The notes: generated from the letters alone by a model not told the origin. Numbered from the stretch's first letter, positions 8,415 to 18,191 are shown. The stretch: DNA of 64,000 nucleotides from Gammaproteobacteria bacterium (GCA_021772985.1 JAJFKX010000055.1:1-64000), one strand, 5' to 3'. Program-made: numbers and translations.

Positions 8415-8771
8415 ATGAAGATCAGCGAACTGATTCAGTGGCAGTGGGGCAGCTATAACAAATATCATCGATCAAGTACTAATCTGGTCGTGCATATTGT
8501 TGCGGTGCCGATATTCATGGTTGGGACAATATTGTTGGTTTTGGCAATACTGAACCTCAAGCTTTGGTCAGCGTTACTGGCTGTTGCCCTGATGGTTGCG
8601 GCAATGGCGGCTCAAGGTGTTGCTCATGCACGGGAGGATTACCCACCGGAACCCTTTAAAACCCTCCAGGAAGCATTGACACGAATATTCCTGGAACAAT
8701 GGTTTACCTTCCCCAGGTTTGTCTTGTCAGGGCGTTGGTATGCAGCTTTGCGTAAAACACTGGACGCATAG
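8415..8771 (+). CDS. Mpo1/DUF962-like small membrane protein
   Basis: 118 residues. The ATG at 8415 has GGAG 7 bases upstream and yields MKISELIQWQWGSYNKYH. The YNKYHRSSTNLVVHIVAVPIF segment keeps the spaced His-Asn-His-Pro pattern (HxxxxNxxxHxxxxP) of the Mpo1-like/DUF962 family. Two hydrophobic helices follow (about residues 32-75), then a conserved REDYPPEPF and FITFPRF-like FTFPRFVLSGRWYAAL tail. Yeast Mpo1 is an iron-dependent dioxygenase of 2-hydroxy fatty acids; whether this bacterial subgroup has that activity is not known. Homologues are sometimes mislabelled terminase, which I consider wrong. Confidence 0.75.
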   Translation: MKISELIQWQWGSYNKYHRSSTNLVVHIVAVPIFMVGTILLVLAILNLKLWSALLAVALMVAAMAAQGVAHAREDYPPEPFKTLQEALTRIFLEQWFTFPRFVLSGRWYAALRKTLDA

Positions 8772-8850
8772 CAAGCAACATTCCGAGCCGGGTTGTAAGC
8801 AAAGCAGTTGACCCCATTGCTCTTGTGGTAATAACAACTGAAGACCGGTT

Positions 8851-9210
8851 ATGAAGCTTGATCATATCGTAATATTGCTATCCAACCTGGAAACAGGCCT
8901 GCCGTTTTATACCACGTTGTTGCCATTGATAGGTTTCCATAAAGACCGTGAGCACGTTTTTGTAAATGCTGAGGAAATTTATATAGATATCAGGCAGGCG
9001 ATGGAACCCGAGCATGGTTACCACCGCTATGCTCCAGGGTTGAATCACCTTGGTTTCAGCATAGCCAGTCTTGCTGAGATTGTTGCTATTCAAAATAGCA
9101 TGCGGCAAGCCGGGTTTCAGGTGGCTGAAATTCAGGTGTTTGAAGATAGCCGTGCGCTGTTTTTGAAAGATATGGATGGTATGCGGATAGAGCTTGCCTG
9201 TTATCAATGA
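8851..9210 (+). CDS. VOC family (glyoxalase/bleomycin-resistance fold) protein
   Basis: 119 residues. Opens MKLDHIVILLSNLETGLPFYTTLL and has the paired beta-alpha-beta-beta-beta pattern of the vicinal oxygen chelate fold. Candidate metal ligands are His5, a His in GLNHLGF (about residue 70) and Glu near the C-terminus in MRIELACYQ. These positions correspond to the usual metal site, so it may be an active metalloenzyme such as a small glyoxalase-like or dioxygenase-like protein; the substrate cannot be read from sequence. Apparently monocistronic. Confidence 0.85.
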   Translation: MKLDHIVILLSNLETGLPFYTTLLPLIGFHKDREHVFVNAEEIYIDIRQAMEPEHGYHRYAPGLNHLGFSIASLAEIVAIQNSMRQAGFQVAEIQVFEDSRALFLKDMDGMRIELACYQ

Positions 9211-9435
9211 AAGCTGTAATTGAAGGCAACATAAAAAGCTTAACAGCTTGAATGAATAAGGTTTTAAGACAAATAGACAGCTGGATTATTTGACTGCTAT
9301 GGTGGTTAGCTGAGCCGCAGTTGTGTTAGAGCTTTGTCAGTATTTCAGTTAATGTCTGGACTCTCATGGAAAAACCAAGATACTCAATGGAGTATATTGC
9401 GGTGGTTGAGTCTGCTTTGTATTGAGACACAAAAT

Positions 9436-11598
9436 ATGCGAACCAAAACCTTATTTGTTTTGTTGATTCTGGTTTTTCTAACAGCATGCAACCGGTCGGG
9501 TAATCAGCAGGCAGGCATACAAGCGGAAAATGGTGAAGCCATTGTATTGCTGCCGCAGATCAATGATTCCGAGCCGGTAGTCCGGATGCTGGAAAATAAA
9601 CTGATAGTCGAACATAACCTGTCAGGTGGGTTTAACAACCGGCAGGCCGAAGTATCGGTCGCGGTTAATCGAAACGACCCGGCGAATGCGGTAGCAGCAA
9701 TGATGAACACCAGCGCGGGCTCAACCAATGGCAATCTGCTGGTGGCCACCACCAAAGATGCCGGTGATACCTGGCTCACCCAGATCATCAGTTCGGCTGC
9801 CTCGGGTCCGCTTACCGCTGATCCGATGCTGGCTTTTGACGGTGAAGGCCGGGTTTTCCTGGTGTATCTGCCGGTGGTCAACGGTAATACCCCGCTGAGT
9901 GTTGATCTGCAAAGGTCACTGGATGGTGGTATAACCTGGGAAGCGCCGGTAAGGCTTTCTTCAGCTCGCGGGCAGGATGACAAGGTGGCGATCGCTGCTG
10001 ATGATCAGCCCGACAGTCCATATTTCGGCAATGTTTATGTGGCCTGGAAATGGCCGGGCGGTCCGGTGTGGATTTCCCGGTCAACTGATCACGGCCAGAC
10101 GTTTTCTGCCCCGCTACAAATTGATGGCCGTGGCGTCAGCGGTCTGGATCTGACTGTAGCCAAAGACGGTACGGTGATAGTGGCCTATAACGCCGGCTCG
10201 CTGCCTGAATCAAGTCGCGGAATTTATACGCAGCGATCCGTCAACGGCGGTCAGACGTTTGAGTTCTCGCGTAAAGCGGGTGCGACCAATACCCGGTTTG
10301 AGGTTTTCCCCATTGCCCATTGCAATAACCCGGGCGCTTTTATCAATGCTTCAATTGATGCCGACAGATCCAATCATGAAGATACGCAAAATGTTTTCCT
10401 GACCTGGGTGGATTATGAATCTTCGCAGTGTGTCACGCCATGCAGCAGCGATTGTCCAACACGGGTGTATTATTCAGTTTCGAATGACTTGGGGTTGAAC
10501 TGGTCGGCAGTGCAAACCCTGCCGTTTGCCGGCGGGTCCCAGTTTTTTCAGTGGTCCGATATCGACCAGGCGACCGGTGACTGGCATGTGGCGTATAAGG
10601 ATACCAGCGCCGACCCAGCTCAACGCAGCACCCGCACCCTGATGGTGCAGTCGTCCGATCATGGTGAAAGCTGGTCAGTTCCGATTGAAATGAGTTCAGG
10701 TTCAGGCGTTGCCAATGGTTGGCCGGGCCATTATCAGGGGATGGCGGCGCAGGCAGGGACAGTTTATGCCGGTTGGTCCGATTACCGCTCCAACAACCGT
10801 GGGGATTTTTACGTCGGAACATTGCGCGAGGCATTGGTGATCAATAAGGATATGTCCGGCCCCTGGTTTAACACCCAGCAATCCGGCCACGGCTGGACCT
10901 TGGAAGTGCTGGATGGGCTTAACCCGGAATCCCCTGATCGTTTGGGTGCCTATTGGTACGTGTTCAGCAACGGTAAACCGGTATGGATGTATGCTCTGGG
11001 ACCAATCACTGGACAAACCGCACAATTGCAAACTTTTATTTCTGCCAATGGCCAGTTCCCCCCTGATACCAATGGTGCAGACCTGATCAGTTGGGGAACA
11101 ACAAGCTTTAATTTTGAATCGGACTCACAGGCCAGCATGGTTTGGGAATCTGATTTGGAAGAATTTGGTTCCGGTTCCATTGATATCCGCAAGCTGGCAT
11201 CCATCACAGCTAGCAGCAACGCCTGCCGTTCCGGTGTGTATATCGCACCTGGTCAACTGGGGCATGGAGTGACGGTTGAAATAGTACAAACCAATGATGG
11301 CGACCTGGCATTAATTGCCTGGACCACTCATATTGAAGGTGAACAGATCTGGTTGTCAGGTCGTGGCACATTTACCAATGACACCATTAATGCCCAGGTC
11401 ACTACCTTTGCTGGTGCGCAGTTCCCACCAAACTTCAATTCTGATGATGTAGTAGCCGTTCCCTGGGGTGGCTTGATGATGCAATTTACTTCGCCTGATA
11501 CTGCAGTGATCAGCTGGCAACCGGTTGATGAGCGTTTTATGTCGGGTAGTCTAAATCTTGTCAGATTAACCAAATTGAAGGGGTATGTTTGTGATTGA
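9436..11598 (+). CDS. BNR/sialidase-like repeat lipoprotein
   Basis: 720 residues from the ATG at 9436, which places a lipoprotein signal (MRTKTLFVLLILVFLTAC) at the N-terminus with lipobox LTAC. Residues about 70-460 carry repeated Asp-box motifs (S.D.G.TW type: KDAGDTW, LDGGITW, TDHGQTF, VNGGQTF, NDLGLNW, SDHGESW), the signature of a six-bladed sialidase-type beta propeller. Sialidase catalytic residues are not obvious. The last 230 residues contain two related copies of a W/Y-rich domain, each with a (S/L)GHG(W/V)T motif (QQSGHGWTLEVLDG; GQLGHGVTVEIVQ). Probably displayed on the outer membrane or cell surface; glycan binding is possible. The upstream start at 9334 would hide the lipobox and is rejected. 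Confidence 0.85.
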   Translation: MRTKTLFVLLILVFLTACNRSGNQQAGIQAENGEAIVLLPQINDSEPVVRMLENKLIVEHNLSGGFNNRQAEVSVAVNRNDPANAVAAMMNTSAGSTNGNLLVATTKDAGDTWLTQIISSAASGPLTADPMLAFDGEGRVFLVYLPVVNGNTPLSVDLQRSLDGGITWEAPVRLSSARGQDDKVAIAADDQPDSPYFGNVYVAWKWPGGPVWISRSTDHGQTFSAPLQIDGRGVSGLDLTVAKDGTVIVAYNAGSLPESSRGIYTQRSVNGGQTFEFSRKAGATNTRFEVFPIAHCNNPGAFINASIDADRSNHEDTQNVFLTWVDYESSQCVTPCSSDCPTRVYYSVSNDLGLNWSAVQTLPFAGGSQFFQWSDIDQATGDWHVAYKDTSADPAQRSTRTLMVQSSDHGESWSVPIEMSSGSGVANGWPGHYQGMAAQAGTVYAGWSDYRSNNRGDFYVGTLREALVINKDMSGPWFNTQQSGHGWTLEVLDGLNPESPDRLGAYWYVFSNGKPVWMYALGPITGQTAQLQTFISANGQFPPDTNGADLISWGTTSFNFESDSQASMVWESDLEEFGSGSIDIRKLASITASSNACRSGVYIAPGQLGHGVTVEIVQTNDGDLALIAWTTHIEGEQIWLSGRGTFTNDTINAQVTTFAGAQFPPNFNSDDVVAVPWGGLMMQFTSPDTAVISWQPVDERFMSGSLNLVRLTKLKGYVCD

Positions 11599-11690
11599 TG
11601 CCGAATACTGTCGATAGAATAAGAAAATAGCTTAATCTGTACATTTGGTCGTGCCTGCAGTCATAGCTTAATAGCAACAGGAGCAAACAG

Positions 11691-12428
11691 ATGAAGACAA
11701 TTGGAATCGCTGCACACAGTGCGGAGGGTGGTTCACTGTGCTTTATCACTGCCTGCCGGGAAGGCAGCAGGCAGCTTGGAGCATTCATGCATCCAAATAT
11801 TGTGGTCAGTGCCATACCAATGGCATTAAGCATGCCCGGCTGGGAATCTAATAATTATGCTGACGTTGCAAAACATCTATCTCATGGCATTCAGATGGTC
11901 GCCGATGCCGGCGCGGATTTCTATGTCTGCCCGGACAATACGGCGCATATCATCCTGGAACAGATCGCCGCAGATTTACCGTTGCCGGGTTTGCATATTG
12001 CGGATGTGGTCACTCAAGAGATCATAACCAAAGGCTGGAAAAATGTTGGCCTACTGGGCACCCGCTGGACCATGACCGGACCCGTCTATGCAAAAGCATT
12101 AGAAAGACAGGGTTTGAATCGCCTGGTTCCTGATCAGCCAATGCGTGAACAACTGAATACTGCGATATTTGATGAGCTTTGTCAGGGGGTTTTCAGCATG
12201 CAAACCACCTCGCTGTTCCTGCGGGCAATTGCCGATCTGCAGGAACAGGGCGCCGAGTGTGTGATTCTTGGCTGTACTGAAATTCCGTTGATCATATCGG
12301 TTGAAAACTCACCGTTGCCGGTACTCGATTCAACCAGGTTATTGGCACAATACGCAGTGCGTGAAGCAATTGCTGAACACCCAGTCAATATCAAAACAGG
12401 TTGGCTGGACGTCAACCCGAGGGAGTAA
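11691..12428 (+). CDS. Aspartate/glutamate racemase family protein
   Basis: 245 residues. Two-domain Asp/Glu racemase fold with the paired catalytic cysteines visible: Cys80 in VCPDNTAH and Cys195 in ILGCTEIPL. Members interconvert L- and D-aspartate or related amino acids without cofactor; substrate choice cannot be assigned here. A good ribosome site (CAGGAG) precedes the ATG. Cytoplasmic. The methyltransferase gene begins 32 bases downstream, so the pair may be co-transcribed. Confidence 0.9.
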   Translation: MKTIGIAAHSAEGGSLCFITACREGSRQLGAFMHPNIVVSAIPMALSMPGWESNNYADVAKHLSHGIQMVADAGADFYVCPDNTAHIILEQIAADLPLPGLHIADVVTQEIITKGWKNVGLLGTRWTMTGPVYAKALERQGLNRLVPDQPMREQLNTAIFDELCQGVFSMQTTSLFLRAIADLQEQGAECVILGCTEIPLIISVENSPLPVLDSTRLLAQYAVREAIAEHPVNIKTGWLDVNPRE

Positions 12429-12460
12429 AATCGTTTAGATATGGACAGCACACAATAGCA

Positions 12461-13117
12461 ATGAAAGTAACTGATCAACAGGTTGAAGCTGGACAGTCTG
12501 TCTATAGCAGGCGGACATTGAATGTCTATGATTTTGTTGTTCTGGGTATATCCAACCGTCTGATCTGGCGGTGCCCAACACCACAGCTGGTCAAGCATTA
12601 CAATCAAAATATAACTGCCAATCACCTGGATGTCGGCGTTGGAACAGGTTATTTTCTGGACAATTGTCAATTGCCGACACCACCACGAATTGCATTAATG
12701 GATCTTAATCAAAATTCGCTGGTTTATGCGGCACAGCGTATTGCACGCTATCACCCGGAGCTGTATCAAGTGAATGTTCTGGAACCGATATTGATTGCTG
12801 CTGATAAGTTTGATTCGGTGGGAGTCAACTATTTGCTGCATTGTGTTCCGGGGACTATCGAAACCAAGAGCGTGCTGTTTGATCACCTGCAGGCATTGAT
12901 GAACCCAGGTGCGGTAATATTTGGTTCCACCCTATTACACGCAGGTATTTCGCGGAACTGGTTTGCTCGTCGATTAATGCGGTTTTATAACAGCAAAGGA
13001 ATTTTTTCCAACCGGCAGGACAGCCTGGAAGGCTTAACGCGGGCACTGGATCAGCGATTCACTGATATATCCATTCAAGCCATCGGCAGTGCGGCGGTAT
13101 TTTCTGCGCGAGTTTGA
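12461..13117 (+). CDS. Class I SAM-dependent methyltransferase
   Basis: 218 residues from the ATG at 12461. The SAM-binding motif I is LDVGVGTGYFLDN (about residues 50-62), followed by the acidic motif II loop LMDLNQNSL. The N-terminus has YSRRTLNVYDFVVLGISNRLIWRCP, a pattern seen in a group of bacterial methyltransferases of unknown substrate. It could act on a small molecule or lipid. The longer reading from 12401 overlaps the racemase gene and has no better ribosome site, so the shorter form is preferred. Confidence 0.88.
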   Translation: MKVTDQQVEAGQSVYSRRTLNVYDFVVLGISNRLIWRCPTPQLVKHYNQNITANHLDVGVGTGYFLDNCQLPTPPRIALMDLNQNSLVYAAQRIARYHPELYQVNVLEPILIAADKFDSVGVNYLLHCVPGTIETKSVLFDHLQALMNPGAVIFGSTLLHAGISRNWFARRLMRFYNSKGIFSNRQDSLEGLTRALDQRFTDISIQAIGSAAVFSARV

Positions 13118-13169
13118 ATTGCGTGTTTATTGGTATGATTGAGCAATCCGTATTGCATGGAGTTTATTG

Positions 13170-13580
13170 ATGGTTGAGCAAACCCAGGTTCATGGTTCTT
13201 GTCTGTGCCAGATTGTCCGCTTTCATTTCACTTTACCGACCTTGTGGTGTGGTCATTGTCACTGCAGTATGTGCCGTAAAGCCCATGGCGCAGGTTATGT
13301 AACCTGGACAGGTGTTGCTGCAGATAAGTTTGTTATCGACCAGGGCCGGCAACAATTGAAATGGTATGCAACCTCGGCTAAAGGTCAGCGTGGTGGCTGT
13401 AGCAGTTGCGGGAGCATCATGCTGTTTCAGTCAGAGCAATGGCCGGGTGAGATGCATGTGGCATTGGGCGCGCTGGATGATGAAATCGACCGGAAGCCGC
13501 AGATCAATTCGTTTTTTGATACCCACGTGGACTGGATGCCGATCGATAATAGTATTGCATCAAAGCCTGCTCCTGATTAG
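13170..13580 (+). CDS. GFA family protein (Mss4-like zinc-binding fold)
   Basis: 136 residues from the ATG at 13170, which has GGAG 8 bases upstream. Zinc-binding cysteine motifs in order: GSCLCQ (about residues 10-15), CGHCHCSMCRKAHG (about 30-43) and GGCSSCGS (about 75-82). This is the glutathione-dependent formaldehyde-activating enzyme (GFA/CENP-V) family. Most bacterial members are of unknown substrate and the formaldehyde role is established for only a few. Cytoplasmic, single gene. Confidence 0.92.
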   Translation: MVEQTQVHGSCLCQIVRFHFTLPTLWCGHCHCSMCRKAHGAGYVTWTGVAADKFVIDQGRQQLKWYATSAKGQRGGCSSCGSIMLFQSEQWPGEMHVALGALDDEIDRKPQINSFFDTHVDWMPIDNSIASKPAPD

Positions 13581-13623
13581 CTGATGAGATCTAGTGTTTG
13601 CCGACTGCCCTTTTTTCGAATTG

Positions 13624-13697
13624 TGTAGGAGCGGATTCCATCCGCGATAGACCCGAGGGTTATCTCATGTTTATCGCGGATGGAATCCGCTCCTACA
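13624..13697. repeat. Long inverted repeat of the TGTAGGAGCGG dispersed family
   Basis: Two perfect 26-base arms (13624-13649 and 13672-13697) separated by 22 bases. The outer ends read TGTAGGAGCGGATTCCATC and its complement. Elements beginning TGTAGGAGCGG are dispersed palindromic repeats in several gammaproteobacteria. It lies just after the GFA stop and before a minus-strand gene remnant, so it could also end transcription from both sides. A degenerate relative occurs at 59505-59564. Confidence 0.85.
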
Positions 13698-13724
13698 GTT
13701 AAACAATAAGAAGCCAGGTGCGGT

Positions 13725-13928
13725 TTATTCCAACAGCTCAAAACCATCCGTAAACAGTCCCTCATCATCAATCAGCACCACATCGTTACCATCCCCGCCG
13801 GTGTAAGTAATCGTCAAAGGGCCATTTAGGTTGATTGTTGCTCCTTCCGGCAGGTCGTCGAAGGTGCCGGCAATGGGGTCAAGGCCATCATTGTTGATGG
13901 TCACAATGTTACGGTATACGTCCTGCAT
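13725..13928 (-). pseudogene. C-terminal remnant of a large surface protein with GFE tail
   Basis: 67 codons from a weak Met at 13928, with no ribosome site and no signal peptide. The sequence GTFDDLPEGATINLNGPLTI followed by TYTGGDGNDVVLI is the usual end of long autotransporter-like or beta-helix passenger proteins, which here would be followed by a GLFTDGFELLE tail. Such a piece makes sense only as the last part of a much larger exported protein. The upstream frame runs directly into the DUF3052 gene, so the body has been deleted. The GFE motif links it to three other exported proteins in this window. Confidence 0.7.
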
Positions 13929-13962
13929 TCTGTGGGCGCATTGTAAAATGCAAAAGATAGGA

Positions 13963-14385
13963 TTAATTGTTTCGTAGCTCTTTCCGAATCACCAGTTTCA
14001 AACCAGACCAAATCTGGTCTACAGCACAGACTTTTACATCCACAAGACCTAATGGCAAAATCACCTCCCGAATCACATCTTCGGTAATATCAGTTGGCAC
14101 TTTGGAAGCTTTTTTTGGCCAGGAAACCCAGATCATGGCATCCGGGTGAATACGTTGCATGCAAGCTTGGATTCTGATGGTCAATTCACGGCGGCTTTTG
14201 CTGAAAAAATGGATCATGTCCAGGTCATTGCCAATGCGCTTGAGAAAGGTGACATCCTCAGGGACCGGATGGATCAAATCCAGGTAATCAGCAGGTGGGT
14301 TGATCACATACAGCCGGAAGCCGGGTTTGATACCCAGTTTCTTTACTAACGGCGTGCCGGAATAGCCTGCAGTGTTGCTTGTCAT
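13963..14385 (-). CDS. DUF3052 family protein
   Basis: 140 residues. Opens GYSGTPLVKKLGIKPGFRLY and has the strongly conserved MIWVSWPKKASKVPTDITED and VKVCAVDQIWSGLKLVIRK segments of the DUF3052 family. The function is not established. The protein is cytoplasmic, with no signal or membrane segment. The ATG at 14385 has AAGGAG upstream at ideal spacing. Divergent from the thiolase gene, sharing a 211-base intergenic region. Confidence 0.9.
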   Translation of the reverse strand: MTSNTAGYSGTPLVKKLGIKPGFRLYVINPPADYLDLIHPVPEDVTFLKRIGNDLDMIHFFSKSRRELTIRIQACMQRIHPDAMIWVSWPKKASKVPTDITEDVIREVILPLGLVDVKVCAVDQIWSGLKLVIRKELRNN

Positions 14386-14596
14386 TTAGTACTCCTTCAA
14401 TGTAATAATACCGGGTTCAGTTAGTTTATCAGTGCGCGTGGACTGTGTTACGCCTGCTGCAAAGGGCATGTTATTTCCGGCGAGGCGCAGCTTGTCATCT
14501 GACTTAAGAACCTCAATCTAAGGAATGTTAAAATCTACACATCTTTGCTCATCAGCTCAACCAGGCTGGTGAAGTAGCCAAATCAGGAGTTTATAT

Positions 14597-15775
14597 ATGA
14601 GCGATGCCTCTATCGTTATTGTGGGTGCCAAGCGTACACCGATTGGGTCATTTCAAGGCCAGTTTGACGGAATGCCGGCACCGGATTTGGGTGCGGCAGC
14701 CATTCAGGCAGCAATGCAGCAAAGTGGTATCCCGGCTGATGATGTATCTGAAGTGATCATGGGTTGCGTATTGCCTGCAGGTTTGGGACAGGCTCCAGCT
14801 CGGCAGGCATCTTTGGCTGCGGGTTTACCTCTAGGCACCGGCTGTACCACCATCAACAAGGTCTGCGGCTCTGGAATGAAAGCCGCGATGCTGGCACACG
14901 ATTTGCTTAAAGTGGGTTCAGCGGATGTGGTCGTGGCTGGTGGTATGGAATCGATGACCAATGCGCCATATCTGTTACCCAAGGCTCGTGGTGGTTATCG
15001 CATGGGTCATGGTCAAACCCTGGATCACATGTTTCTTGATGGACTGCAAAACCCATATGACCAAAAAATGATGGGTCAGTTTGGTGATGCCTGTGCAAAC
15101 AAGTACAACTTCAGCCGTGAGCAGCAGGATACATTTTCGATTGAGTCCATCCAGCGCGCTATGACAGCAATGGAAGGTGATTTCATAGATGAAATCACCC
15201 CGGTTACAGTCAAAACACGTAAGGGCGAAATAGTGGTTGAGAAAGATCAGGAGCCGCCGTCCTGTAACATCGAGAAAATCCCTCATTTGCGTGCAGCCTT
15301 TGCAAAAGACGGGACCATCACTGCAGCAACTTCATCAAAAATTTCAGATGGCGCGGCGGCGTTGGTGATCACCACAGCAGATAATGCTGCCCGGCACAAT
15401 GCGACCCCATTGGCCACCATTATCGGACATGCCACCCATGCCCAGGAACCTGAATGGTTTACCACCGCACCGGTTGGAGCAATCAGTAAATTACTGGATA
15501 AAGTGGGTTGGCAGGTCGCTGATGTGGATTTATTTGAAGTCAACGAGGCTTTTGCAGTGGTCACCATGGCGGCGATGCACGAATTGAATATTGATCATGC
15601 CAAGGTTAATGTGAATGGTGGTGCTTGTGCATTGGGTCACCCGATTGGCGCCAGTGGCGCACGCATCATTGTCACATTGATCAATGCTTTGCGTCAGCGT
15701 GGATTGAAACGCGGGGTGGCATCGTTATGCATCGGTGGTGGGGAGGCAACTGCGATTGCAATTGAAGTCAACTGA
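14597..15775 (+). CDS. Acetyl-CoA C-acetyltransferase (thiolase)
   Basis: 392 residues, the standard size. Catalyses thiolytic cleavage of 3-ketoacyl-CoA, or the reverse condensation. Active-site Cys90 lies in NKVCGSGMKA, with the NEAFA, GGACALGHPIGASG and CIGGGE motifs carrying the His and the second Cys. First gene of the leucine/isoleucine cluster. It could cleave acetoacetyl-CoA formed from leucine, or 2-methylacetoacetyl-CoA from isoleucine together with the SDR at the end of the cluster. ATG has AGGAG 8 bases upstream. The next gene starts 15 bases after the stop. Confidence 0.95.
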   Translation: MSDASIVIVGAKRTPIGSFQGQFDGMPAPDLGAAAIQAAMQQSGIPADDVSEVIMGCVLPAGLGQAPARQASLAAGLPLGTGCTTINKVCGSGMKAAMLAHDLLKVGSADVVVAGGMESMTNAPYLLPKARGGYRMGHGQTLDHMFLDGLQNPYDQKMMGQFGDACANKYNFSREQQDTFSIESIQRAMTAMEGDFIDEITPVTVKTRKGEIVVEKDQEPPSCNIEKIPHLRAAFAKDGTITAATSSKISDGAAALVITTADNAARHNATPLATIIGHATHAQEPEWFTTAPVGAISKLLDKVGWQVADVDLFEVNEAFAVVTMAAMHELNIDHAKVNVNGGACALGHPIGASGARIIVTLINALRQRGLKRGVASLCIGGGEATAIAIEVN

Positions 15776-15790
15776 AATAGAGATTAATTG

Positions 15791-17398
15791 ATGCCGCAAA
15801 TTCACAGTCAAATCAGCCCCGGCGATACTGAGTTCCAAAGCAATGCTGAGGCGATGCAGGAATTGGTGGACGAATTACACCAGCGTCAGCAACAGGTGCG
15901 TCTGGGCGGGCCGGAAAGAAGCCGGCAAAAGCACCAGGATCGGGGCAAGCTGCTGGTTCGGGAACGGATTCGCACATTGCTGGATGATGGCAGTCCGTTA
16001 CTTGAACTATCCGGCCTGGCCGCATGGGGCTTATACGACGATGCAGCGCCGGCAGCAGGTGTGGTTGCAGGAATTGGCAGGGTACATGGCCGGGAAGTAA
16101 TGGTAGTGGCCAATGATGCCACTGTTAAAGGCGGCACGTATTATCCGATCACAGTGAAAAAACATCTGCGGGCACAGGAAATTGCACTGGAAAATCACTT
16201 GCCGTGTATTTATCTGGTCGATTCAGGCGGCGCGTTTTTGCCGCTGCAGGATCAAGTGTTCCCGGATCGTGATCATTTTGGCCGGATTTTTTATAACCAG
16301 GCCAGACTGTCCGCAAAAAATATTCCACAGATAGCGGTGGTCATGGGCTCCTGCACTGCTGGTGGCGCTTATGTGCCGGCGATGTGTGACGAATCTATTA
16401 TTGTAAAAGAACAAGGCACCATATTTTTGGGTGGCCCGCCATTGGTTAAGGCTGCCACTGGGGAGATAGTTGATGCAGAATCACTGGGTGGCGCTGAGGT
16501 GCATACCAGCACTTCCGGAGTGGCCGATCATTTTGCCGAAGATGACACCCATGCACTGTCGATTGCCAGGGATATTGTCAAGCACCTGAACCGCAGCAAG
16601 CAGACCGAACTGCAATGTCGTGAACCGGTTGAGCCGGTACTTAAAGCCAATGAACTATATGGTGTTATTCCCAAAGACACCCGTCACCCAATGGATGTCC
16701 ATGAAGTCATCGGACGGATTACCGATGGCAGTGAGCTGCATGAATTCAAACCCCGCTACGGCAAAACGCTGATTACCGGGTTTGCACATATCTGGGGCTA
16801 TCCGGTTGGCATTATTGCCAATAACGGCATTTTGTTTGCTGAAAGTGCGCTCAAAGGGGCACATTTCATTCAGCTGTGTAATCAGCGAAATATCCCATTG
16901 GTGTTTTTGCAGAATATCAGTGGTTTTATGGTTGGCAAGCAATATGAAAATGCCGGTATCGCCAAAGATGGTGCAAAAATGGTCACCGCAGTAGCTTGCT
17001 CGCATGTGCCTAAATATACGGTGGTGATCGGTGGCTCATTCGGAGCAGGTAATTACGCGATGTGTGGGCGTGCCTATCAACCGCGGTTTATGTGGACCTG
17101 GCCGAACGCCCGAATTTCGGTGATGGGCGGTGAACAGGCGGCGATGGTGCTGGCAACAGTTAAGCGCGATGGCATGGAAGCGGCAGGCAAGCACTGGCAG
17201 GATGCCGAAGAGCAGGCGTTCAAGGACAAAATCAGCGAACAATATGAAACCCAGGGCAACCCTTATTACGCTACTTCCAGGCTATGGGATGATGGCATCA
17301 TTGATCCGAAAGACACCCGGCGGGTACTCGGGCTGGCATTGTCCGCCGGCTTAAACGCGCCGGTTGAACAGGGTCGTTTTGGCATATTCAGAATGTAG
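15791..17398 (+). CDS. liuB: Methylcrotonoyl-CoA carboxylase, carboxyltransferase (beta) subunit
   Basis: 535 residues, typical of MCC beta. Transfers CO2 from carboxybiotin to 3-methylcrotonyl-CoA in leucine degradation. The N-terminal segment [18 protein letters not shown], the acyl-CoA site ([20 protein letters not shown]), the oxyanion glycine region ([13 protein letters not shown]) and the C-terminal [21 protein letters not shown] are characteristic of MCC rather than propionyl-CoA carboxylase. ATG at 15791 is preferred over an adjacent TTG. It partners the biotin subunit encoded at 18192. The stop is 2 bases from the next ATG. Confidence 0.96.
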   Translation: MPQIHSQISPGDTEFQSNAEAMQELVDELHQRQQQVRLGGPERSRQKHQDRGKLLVRERIRTLLDDGSPLLELSGLAAWGLYDDAAPAAGVVAGIGRVHGREVMVVANDATVKGGTYYPITVKKHLRAQEIALENHLPCIYLVDSGGAFLPLQDQVFPDRDHFGRIFYNQARLSAKNIPQIAVVMGSCTAGGAYVPAMCDESIIVKEQGTIFLGGPPLVKAATGEIVDAESLGGAEVHTSTSGVADHFAEDDTHALSIARDIVKHLNRSKQTELQCREPVEPVLKANELYGVIPKDTRHPMDVHEVIGRITDGSELHEFKPRYGKTLITGFAHIWGYPVGIIANNGILFAESALKGAHFIQLCNQRNIPLVFLQNISGFMVGKQYENAGIAKDGAKMVTAVACSHVPKYTVVIGGSFGAGNYAMCGRAYQPRFMWTWPNARISVMGGEQAAMVLATVKRDGMEAAGKHWQDAEEQAFKDKISEQYETQGNPYYATSRLWDDGIIDPKDTRRVLGLALSAGLNAPVEQGRFGIFRM

Positions 17399-17400
17399 TT

Positions 17401-18189
17401 ATGTCACAGCAGCTGAACCTGAACATTATTGATGAGGTGGCGACGGTAACGCTGAATCGTCCTGATATACATAATGCGTTTAATACCGAATTGATCGCTG
17501 AGTTAACCACTGCTTTCATTCATTTGAATGACAACGCCAATGTGCGGGTAGTGGTATTGACCGGCACCGGAAAAAGTTTTTCGGCCGGTGCGGATTTGAA
17601 TTGGATGCGTTCCATGGCAGATGCCGGTGAAACGGAAAACCGGGAAGATTCGATTCGCCTGGCAGCCATGTTCCGGGCCATCAATAATGTCAATAAACCG
17701 GTTATTGCCAGCGTTAACGGACATGCTTTTGGTGGTGGTGTCGGGATGCTGGCGTGCGCGGATATGGTGATTTCTGTCGATAGCGCTAAATTTGGCTTGA
17801 CCGAGGTTAAGCTGGGTTTGATTCCGGCAACCATTGCACCGCTGGTACAGGCAAAAATTGGCCAAAGCCAGATGCGCCGTTATGCCATCAGCGGGGAAGT
17901 ATTTGATGCCGTCCAGGCGATGCGTATTGGTTTGGTGCACGAAGTGGTTACAGCAGCGGCTTTGGATGCCACAGTGCAACGGCATATCAACTTATATCAA
18001 CAGGCCGGCCCGATAGCAGCGGCTGAATGCAAACAACTGGTGCAAACAGTGGCGGCCTTTGCTCACCAGGATGCAACCCAGCAAGATGCTGTGACTTCTG
18101 CCTGGATCGCACGATTGCGGGTTTCGCCAGAAGGCCAGCAAGGTTTGCAGGCGTTTCTCAATAAAACCCAGCCAGGTTGGAAAAAGTGA
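17401..18189 (+). CDS. liuC: Enoyl-CoA hydratase family, probable methylglutaconyl-CoA hydratase
   Basis: 262 residues with the crotonase fold. Oxyanion-hole segments are FSAGADLNWMRSM (about residues 60-72) and GHAFGGGVGML (about 105-115), with the acid Glu in LTEVKLGLIPATI. The SAGADLNWM and EVKLGLIPATIAP signatures fit liuC-type methylglutaconyl-CoA hydratases, which hydrate 3-methylglutaconyl-CoA to HMG-CoA. Position between the two MCC subunit genes supports this. The stop is 2 bases from the liuD start. Confidence 0.92.
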   Translation: MSQQLNLNIIDEVATVTLNRPDIHNAFNTELIAELTTAFIHLNDNANVRVVVLTGTGKSFSAGADLNWMRSMADAGETENREDSIRLAAMFRAINNVNKPVIASVNGHAFGGGVGMLACADMVISVDSAKFGLTEVKLGLIPATIAPLVQAKIGQSQMRRYAISGEVFDAVQAMRIGLVHEVVTAAALDATVQRHINLYQQAGPIAAAECKQLVQTVAAFAHQDATQQDAVTSAWIARLRVSPEGQQGLQAFLNKTQPGWKK

Positions 18190-18191
18190 CC

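Noticed and set aside
15843-16100. Frames inside liuB on either strand
   Set aside because: Shadows of the carboxylase gene, not conserved.
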